Of a stretch of 64,000 nt of DNA, positions 59,259-64,000 are shown piece by piece (positions within the stretch are counted from its first letter, which is position 1; every line of letters begins with the position of its first letter). The notes under the pieces are model-generated. The model had not been told where the DNA came from. It saw only the letters and a list, made by a program, of their open reading frames with translations, and ran no database searches. The position numbers and the translations under genes were made by a program. The stretch is from Thermogemmatispora aurantia. Lineage in GTDB: Bacteria > Chloroflexota > Ktedonobacteria > Ktedonobacterales > Ktedonobacteraceae. Where the stretch lies: assembly GCF_008974285.1 (NCBI RefSeq), contig NZ_BKZV01000003.1, positions 496,001 through 560,000 on the forward strand, read 5' to 3'.

Positions 59259-60452
59259 CTAAATGAGGCCCTGGGGGATCAGGTGCCAGTAGGCATGGTT
59301 CAACAGCTGCTTCTCAAGGTGGTAGAAGAGGCTTGGACGCGGAGGCTCAGGCGGGTGCTCATAGTTAAACACCAGCTGGGTGGCCCGGCGATTCCCTGTC
59401 TCCAGGAAACACATCACCTCTCCATCGTAGAGAGCCTCATCCCCCTCAAGCGTCTCTCCACGGATCGCTGCCGCCAGACGCCTGGCCAGGACGCGGGCTT
59501 CAAAGTGGGCGGCGGAACCGCTTTTAGGCACCGGCAGATCGGTGGCATCCCCGAGAGCATACAAATGCTCCTGTCCTTTGACCTGCAGGGTGTAGCGATC
59601 GGTCGGAATCCATCCCTGGCTATCTCCCAGGCCGGATGCTTCGATGACCTGCGCCCCGCGATGCGGAGGGACCAGGATCAGCAGGTCGAAGGGGACTTCT
59701 TCGCCTTCCAGCGAGCGAATCACCCGGCGCTGCTGGTCGACAGCCTCCGGCGTAAAGAAGACTCGTGTGGCGATCTCGCGCTCTTCCAGCCAAGGAGCCA
59801 CCATTTCCGCCACCCGCTCGATGGTAAAGACGCGCGGGAGCGGATAGAGGTACTCGATGACGGTGTGCTCCCGGAGGTAATGCTGGCGAAGCCAGTCGTC
59901 GAGCAGAAAGGTGAATTCCAGGGGAGCTGGAGGGCAGCGGTAGGGGATACCGGCTACTGCAATCACGATGCGCCCGCCGGGAAAGGTGCTCAGGGCCTGA
60001 CGCAGCCGCAGCGCTCCCTCGGTGTCATAGAAATGATGCCATACCCCCGGCCCTTCTTCCAGTCCTGGCAGATCGGCGAAGGCGAGCCGCGCCCCTGTGG
60101 CCAGCACCAGATCGTCGTAGACAAGGACGCTCTCCCTCTTTCCCCCGGCTGGTTCGAGGGCGTTGCTCTGGTAGACGTGCACCTGATGATTGGCCACATC
60201 AATCTGTTGCACCTGCCCGATCAGCAGGTGAACGCGCTGGTGCAACAATGTCCGCTCATCGCGGACCAGCAATTGGCTCTGCGGGTCGCTGTCGTTGAAG
60301 GGCATATAGAGCCAGAAAGGCATGTAGACATGCCTCCCTGTGCTATCAATGAGGGTGATCTCGGCTTCATGCGGGCGTAACTGCCGCGCCAGCATATTGG
60401 CCGTGACCGTCCCTCCGACTCCTCCACCGATGATGATAATCTGTCGAGGCAT
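59259..60452 (-). CDS. FAD-dependent oxidoreductase of the sulfide:quinone oxidoreductase family
   Basis: 397 residues; ATG follows GAGGAGGG. FAD site IIIIGGGVGGTVTANMLARQL (5-25) and DDLVLATGARLAF (about 112-124), GIPYRCPPAPLEFTFLLDDWLR (about 163-184) with a Cys matching a redox Cys of SQR, then VPPHRGAQVIEASGL and YALGDATDLPVPKSGSAAHFEA. The second and third SQR Cys residues are only partly matched (MCFLETGN), so sulfide oxidation is likely but not certain. SQR-type enzymes are membrane-associated and pass electrons to quinone. Last gene of an OsmC-DsrE-TusA-SQR operon. Confidence 0.82.
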   Translation of the reverse strand: MPRQIIIIGGGVGGTVTANMLARQLRPHEAEITLIDSTGRHVYMPFWLYMPFNDSDPQSQLLVRDERTLLHQRVHLLIGQVQQIDVANHQVHVYQSNALEPAGGKRESVLVYDDLVLATGARLAFADLPGLEEGPGVWHHFYDTEGALRLRQALSTFPGGRIVIAVAGIPYRCPPAPLEFTFLLDDWLRQHYLREHTVIEYLYPLPRVFTIERVAEMVAPWLEEREIATRVFFTPEAVDQQRRVIRSLEGEEVPFDLLILVPPHRGAQVIEASGLGDSQGWIPTDRYTLQVKGQEHLYALGDATDLPVPKSGSAAHFEARVLARRLAAAIRGETLEGDEALYDGEVMCFLETGNRRATQLVFNYEHPPEPPRPSLFYHLEKQLLNHAYWHLIPQGLI

Positions 60453-60482
60453 AGGTAGGCCCTCCTCTCGGTCTGCCTGGCA

Positions 60483-60734
60483 TTAGCGTTTTCTGCGGAC
60501 AACGAAACGGGTATATCCCTGCTCCGGGAAAGTCCCCAGCAATTCGTGCCCGGCCTTCTGTACCCAGGCCGGAACATCGCGGGCCGAGCCTGGATCGCTG
60601 GAGAGGAGCGCCAGTGTCCCTCCGACCGGGATGGCTCTGATCCCCCGTATCAGCTCCATGAGGGGACCGGGGCAGAAGCTGCCCCGCGCATCGATTTCTT
60701 TATCAATCTGGATTTCTCCCGGCTTCTCTGGCAT
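60483..60734 (-). CDS. TusA-like sulfur carrier
   Basis: 83 residues from the ATG after AAAGGAGGATACC. DARGSFCPGPLMELIRGIRAIPVGGTLALLSSD contains the CPxP motif of the TusA/SirA fold, whose Cys carries persulfide sulfur. Usual length for the family. It is 30 bases upstream of the SQR-like gene and 94 downstream of the DsrE-like one, as in operons for persulfide and thiosulfate handling. Confidence 0.9.
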   Translation of the reverse strand: MPEKPGEIQIDKEIDARGSFCPGPLMELIRGIRAIPVGGTLALLSSDPGSARDVPAWVQKAGHELLGTFPEQGYTRFVVRRKR

Positions 60735-60828
60735 GGTATCCTCCTTTCTGGCTCTCATCTGCTGCTATGCTGCCCGCTGCCTCCGTTCAGGCTGGGTAAA
60801 GGAAGAGGGGCAGACAGACAGGCAGGCC

Positions 60829-61245
60829 TCAGATGAACAGGGTGATGCGGCTCTCGCTGGCCCGTTCGATGAAGCTCGCTACGCCGACAACCTCTTCGAC
60901 TATCGGCTCGAGATCTTCCAGCTTCATGTCGAGCAGCTCCAGGGTCATAGCGCAGGCATAGACATGCACCTGACCCAGCTCGTGCGCCTGCTGTAGTGTC
61001 TCTAGCCAGCCAGGAACCTGCTTTTTACGCATCTGCTCCAGCAGGGCAGGCCCGAGATCGCCGGCATCTTTGCTGACGCTCACAGTGGCCTGGGCTGCTC
61101 CCTTACGGAAGGCCTGCAAGCCCCACGTCGTGAGGAACAGCTCGACCTCCAGCCCCATCGCGACAGCCCCACTGGTCAATGTGGCAACGGCCATGAGCTT
61201 GTCCGCTGTTCCAGAGAAGACGATCAGCGACATGCGATTTTCCAT
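60829..61245 (-). CDS. DsrE/DsrF-like family protein
   Basis: 138 residues; ATG follows GAAGGAG. SLIVFSGTADKLMAVATLTSGAVAMGLEVELFLTTWGLQAFRKG (6-50) and GQVHVYACAMTLELLDMKLEDL (about 91-112) fit the DrsE/F-like 'peroxiredoxin family protein' group, with the active Cys in VYACAMT. Such proteins accept sulfur from TusA or DsrE partners. Middle gene of the operon with OsmC, TusA-like and SQR-like genes. Confidence 0.85.
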   Translation of the reverse strand: MENRMSLIVFSGTADKLMAVATLTSGAVAMGLEVELFLTTWGLQAFRKGAAQATVSVSKDAGDLGPALLEQMRKKQVPGWLETLQQAHELGQVHVYACAMTLELLDMKLEDLEPIVEEVVGVASFIERASESRITLFI

Positions 61246-61339
61246 GATGCCTGTGACTCCTTCCTTCTTGTCTCGTCTCGCTTGTCTCGACCAGGGACGG
61301 GCATTCAGGTCAGCCAGGCGGGCCGCGTGGGCTGCGTGC

Positions 61340-61825
61340 TCACTGTGCTGTGGTATTCTTGTTGGCGACTACCTCCGCGGCGACCTCCCGTCCCGTGTCC
61401 ACGTCAAGCAGCCGAAAGGTATGGGTAATGCGCGCAGCTTTGTTCAGCATGGCCTCGGCGCCACAGTAGCGCTGTATTGAAAGATCGAGTGCTCGGGCCA
61501 CTGCCTCGGCCTGGAGCTGTCTTCCGGTGAGGAGATGCTCTACCTTGATCTCTTCAAAGACTTTCGGATGGGTGGTCGAGCGGATACCCTCGACAACGAT
61601 CTCGTAGGAGATCACTTGCTGACGCTGCTTGCGCAAGATGGAGAGCACGTCCATCCCGCTGCAGCCGGCCAGGCCGATGAGCAGCAGTTCCATCGGACGG
61701 AAGCCAGCATCGTGGCCGCCGTGCTCTGGCGCAGTGTCCAGTCTGAGATGATGGCCGGAGCCAGCTTCGGCTTCAAAGCTCAGGCCCTCGACGAGCCTGA
61801 CCCGGGCTGTCATTTGTTCTGCCAT
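61340..61825 (-). CDS. OsmC-family thiol peroxidase
   Basis: 161 residues from the ATG after AAAGGAGGAAGAAGACC; a longer upstream frame was rejected. FRPMELLLIGLAGCSGMDVLSILRKQRQ (about 43-70) carries the first conserved Cys and DLSIQRYCGAEAMLNKAARITH (about 118-139) the second; the pair reduces organic hydroperoxides and, in some members, persulfides. First gene of the minus-strand sulfur operon, so oxidative or persulfide stress handling is the likely theme. Confidence 0.9.
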   Translation of the reverse strand: MAEQMTARVRLVEGLSFEAEAGSGHHLRLDTAPEHGGHDAGFRPMELLLIGLAGCSGMDVLSILRKQRQQVISYEIVVEGIRSTTHPKVFEEIKVEHLLTGRQLQAEAVARALDLSIQRYCGAEAMLNKAARITHTFRLLDVDTGREVAAEVVANKNTTAQ

Positions 61826-62187
61826 TGGTCTTCTTCCTCCTTTGAGAAAGCCCAAGGGGCTTTCTCTCGTTAGAGCAGTATAGGCGCCGCAGCTCGCCAT
61901 ACCATCACGAGGGGCTGGCCAGCCTTCTCAAGGCGGTCACAACAGCCAGGAGAGAGGTCACTGGTATCTTTCTTTGTCCGTGCCAGCTCCCTTCCCAGCC
62001 TGGCAGGAGAATGGTCCTGGAGTGGTCTAGAGGTGAGCGCTGTCTGTGAGGAGCAAAGGAAAGAGTTGAGAGAGTCCTGAGAAGGGGAGCAATCATGCTA
62101 TGTAGGGAAAGGGGAGAAAGGTCGACCCCCCTGCGGCTTCCTTCACGACATGAGGAAGACCGCTGCCAGGAGTGGAAGGAAGAGATC
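61826..62187. other. Divergent intergenic region before the second universal stress gene
   Basis: 362 bases between the OsmC and usp genes; must contain two promoters, none of consensus quality seen. Confidence 0.35.
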
Positions 62188-63204
62188 ATGTTTCAGCGCA
62201 TTTTCGTTCCTCTCGATGGCTCGCGGCGCGCTGAGCAAGCCATAGGCATCGCAGCGCACCTGGCTGCTGCGGCCCACGGAAGCGTTCTGTTGTTTCAGGC
62301 AGTCGATCTGCAGCCTGAGCGATGGCCTGTGTTTTTCCGCAGCCAACAGGTGCTGGAGGCTGCCACGTTCACCGCCGTTGCTCAGGCGCAAGCGTACCTT
62401 GAGCAGCAGGCTCGCGACTCTGCTCTCACGGGCCTGCCCGTGGAGGCTCGGGCCAGGGCAGGGAAAGCGGCTTCTACCATCCTGCGTGAGATTGAGGCGA
62501 CTCAAGCCGACTTGCTGGTGTTGGCCTGTCACGGTCCCAATCCCTGGGCCGTTGGCAGTGTCACAGCCCAACTGATACGCCATGCTCCCGTTCCTCTCCT
62601 GATATGGCGCGAAGATAGCCCGAGCCTTAGTCAGGCTGATATGCAGACCAGACGTCGCTGGCGGCTTTTGGCTCCCCTCGATGGATCACTCTGGGCCAGG
62701 GCTGCTCTTGAGCCGGCGGTTGCCCTGATGCAGGCGCTGGCCACCCAGGCCGAAATCTCGGTGCATCTGTTGCGCGTGGTCGTGCCTGTCCCTGTCCAGG
62801 GTGAACAGGAGGGAGCGCGCTGGCTACTGCAGCAGCGCCTTCGCCAGGCTGAGGAGTCTTTGTCGCAGGCAGGCAAGGAGCTGGAACGGCTCTGGAGACG
62901 CAGCGCGGCCACAGTACAGCCTCCGGCGCTCACCTGGTCCGTCGCTGTTGATCCTGATGTTGTGCATGCTATTGGGCAAGTGGCCCATCCCGATGAACCG
63001 TTTCCTGGCCGGGATGGCACGGGCACACCCGACTTGCTGCTCTTAAGTGCCTGGGGAAGCAATGAGGCGGATCAGCGGCGACTGGGCAGCGTAGCCGAGC
63101 GCCTCTTGCAGCTTGTGAGTCTCCCCATCTTGCTTGTTCCCACCCGAGCCTTGATACAGATCCTCCACGGCGCCGCTCAGGCACCGCCACAGATGGGCCA
63201 GTGA
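62188..63204 (+). CDS. Tandem-domain universal stress protein (2)
   Basis: 338 residues from the ATG after GGAAGGAAGAGATC. Domain 1 opens MFQRIFVPLDGSRRAEQAIGIAAHLAAAA and closes LLVLACHGPNPWAVGSVTAQLIRHAPVPLLIW; domain 2 opens RRWRLLAPLDGSLWARAALEPAVALM and closes LLLSAWGSNEADQRRLGSVAERLLQLVSLPILLVP. It is related to the other usp gene in this window, and the pair brackets the sulfur operon. The second glycine-rich loop is altered (WGSNEADQRRLGS), so ATP binding is uncertain. Confidence 0.88.
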   Translation: MFQRIFVPLDGSRRAEQAIGIAAHLAAAAHGSVLLFQAVDLQPERWPVFFRSQQVLEAATFTAVAQAQAYLEQQARDSALTGLPVEARARAGKAASTILREIEATQADLLVLACHGPNPWAVGSVTAQLIRHAPVPLLIWREDSPSLSQADMQTRRRWRLLAPLDGSLWARAALEPAVALMQALATQAEISVHLLRVVVPVPVQGEQEGARWLLQQRLRQAEESLSQAGKELERLWRRSAATVQPPALTWSVAVDPDVVHAIGQVAHPDEPFPGRDGTGTPDLLLLSAWGSNEADQRRLGSVAERLLQLVSLPILLVPTRALIQILHGAAQAPPQMGQ

Positions 63205-63264
63205 CCAACCAGTAAGAAGCGAGCCGGGCCGCCCCCAATCAGAGAGATGCCACCTGCCACCAGA

Positions 63265-63312
63265 CAGAATCGCAGCCGTTGGCAAGAGAAGAGACCAACG
63301 GCTGCGATTCTG
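63265..63312. terminator. Bidirectional terminator, 18-bp perfect stem
   Basis: CAGAATCGCAGCCGTTGG (63265-63282) pairs perfectly with 63295-63312 (CCAACGG...GATTCTG); loop 12 nt. Lies between the converging usp and P-loop kinase genes. Confidence 0.7.
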
Positions 63313-63330
63313 CGAGCACGTGTCATGAGC

Positions 63331-64000
63331 CTAGGGCTGCACGAGTCGACAGGCCAGGCGCGGCTGCCCCAGGATGTCGAGCAATTGGGCAAGCAGCACC
63401 GGCAGCGGACGGTCAGTACGGAATGGCACCCCGATGATCTTCTCCGTCTCCGGAAGGCATGGCTGCCAGTGAGCACACTGGGCATCATAGAGGTCTGGCC
63501 GCCCGTCAGAGGCCTCGACTGTACTCGATCGCAACGACAGCTCGCCGGTGCCGCTTGAGCCTGGGGCGGCGACTCGCTGGCGCTGGCTCCAGCGATGACG
63601 GAGCCGCGCTAAGGCTTCTTCCTTTGGACAAAAGCACTCGATGAAGAAAGTGGGAACGCCTTGAGCAGCAGCGGCCTGGGCCATGATCTGCCGATCTTCG
63701 CGGCGCAGAAAGGAGGCATCCAGAATCACCGAGCGCCCTTCTTGCAAGGCCAGGATGGCCAGGGCATGGAGCGCCTGATAGGTACGTGTCCCCCAGGCCG
63801 GGGCATAGATACCTTTTCCAAAAGCCTCAGCCCGCGTCTCACCGGGAGCGAGGCCCGCCAGACGCTTGCGAATCACATCGGACGAAAAGAGCGCCGCCCC
63901 AGTCGTTTGTTGGAGGGTCCGCGCCAACGTGCTTTTGCCCGTACCCATCAAGCCGCCAATCATGACCAGCGTTGCTCCGGCAGGTCGACTGGCATAATGA
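63331..64000 (-). CDS. P-loop kinase domain (AAA_33), 5' end beyond the window
   Basis: At least 210 residues; the frame is open to the window edge and reads ...ASRPAGATLVMIGGLMGTGKST, so the first ATG inside the window (63963) is probably internal. Walker A GGLMGTGKST, then SSDVIRKRLAG, VILDASFLRREDRQIM and FFIECFCPKEEALARL are typical of the zeta-toxin/Cmp-kinase-like domain that forms the C-terminal half of 'bifunctional aminoglycoside phosphotransferase/ATP-binding' proteins. If so, the missing part would be a kinase-like APH domain. Substrate unknown. Confidence 0.8.
   Translation of the reverse strand, partial: HYASRPAGATLVMIGGLMGTGKSTLARTLQQTTGAALFSSDVIRKRLAGLAPGETRAEAFGKGIYAPAWGTRTYQALHALAILALQEGRSVILDASFLRREDRQIMAQAAAAQGVPTFFIECFCPKEEALARLRHRWSQRQRVAAPGSSGTGELSLRSSTVEASDGRPDLYDAQCAHWQPCLPETEKIIGVPFRTDRPLPVLLAQLLDILGQPRLACRLVQP

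Noticed and set aside
1..64000. tRNA, rRNA or insertion-sequence genes
   Set aside because: None seen on either strand by eye; a tRNAscan or ISfinder search would be decisive.

Overview
The window is high-GC bacterial DNA with short intergenic gaps, strong Shine-Dalgarno sites and occasional GTG/TTG starts. A LuxR/MalT-like ATPase fused to a SARP-type activator domain, a MarR regulator fused to a beta-rich domain, a baeRF3-type protein, a fused NitT/TauT-like permease and two natural-product clusters together suggest a Ktedonobacteria-like member of the Chloroflexota (for example Thermogemmatispora). That placement is inferred from gene content; no rRNA or other marker is present.

Layout. 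0-9 kb: an MgtC-family gene behind a clear promoter and a structured leader; mercury genes (merE-like, merA); a DrrAB-type ABC exporter divergent from a MarR-type regulator; a methyltransferase remnant; a lipoprotein. 9-26 kb, all minus strand: a RiPP cluster of thiopeptide type. It has three Cys-rich precursors, an RRE/ThiF-like F protein, a YcaO cyclodehydratase carrying a zinc site, two double-length SagB-type dehydrogenases, a LanB-type glutamylation protein, two stand-alone SpaB_C-type proteins (dehydroamino-acid formation and pyridine formation), an ABC exporter, an M38 amidohydrolase and a membrane protein. 27-34 kb: a methyltransferase, a 12-spacer CRISPR array without cas genes, a HIT protein, a beta-propeller lipoprotein and a decayed TIR-domain gene. 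34-39 kb: a NitT/TauT-like permease and ATPase and a DUF998 membrane protein, then a gene-poor stretch to 41 kb.

41-52 kb, plus strand: a second and more unusual RiPP locus. A 1171-residue activator precedes four tandem precursors of 150-158 residues with near-identical NHLP-like leaders, each ending after a conserved GYGLP in a different, wholly hydrophobic tail. A radical SAM protein resembling peptide epimerases and two ABC systems follow, one ordered like yxlEFG of Bacillus subtilis. In two tails aromatic residues alternate with aliphatic ones (YLWVYLWG, FIFLWL), as in the C-terminal half of gramicidin A. The proposal that this is a ribosomal route to gramicidin-like D/L beta-helical peptides is an inference, but I consider it the most interesting content of the window.

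52-64 kb: a BNR-repeat protein, a zinc alcohol dehydrogenase, a PhoU-like protein, a baeRF3 protein, two tandem-domain universal stress proteins bracketing a sulfur-handling operon (OsmC, DsrE-like, TusA-like, SQR-like flavoprotein), and a P-loop kinase gene cut by the window edge. Several convergent gene pairs are separated by perfect GC-rich hairpins without U-tracts.
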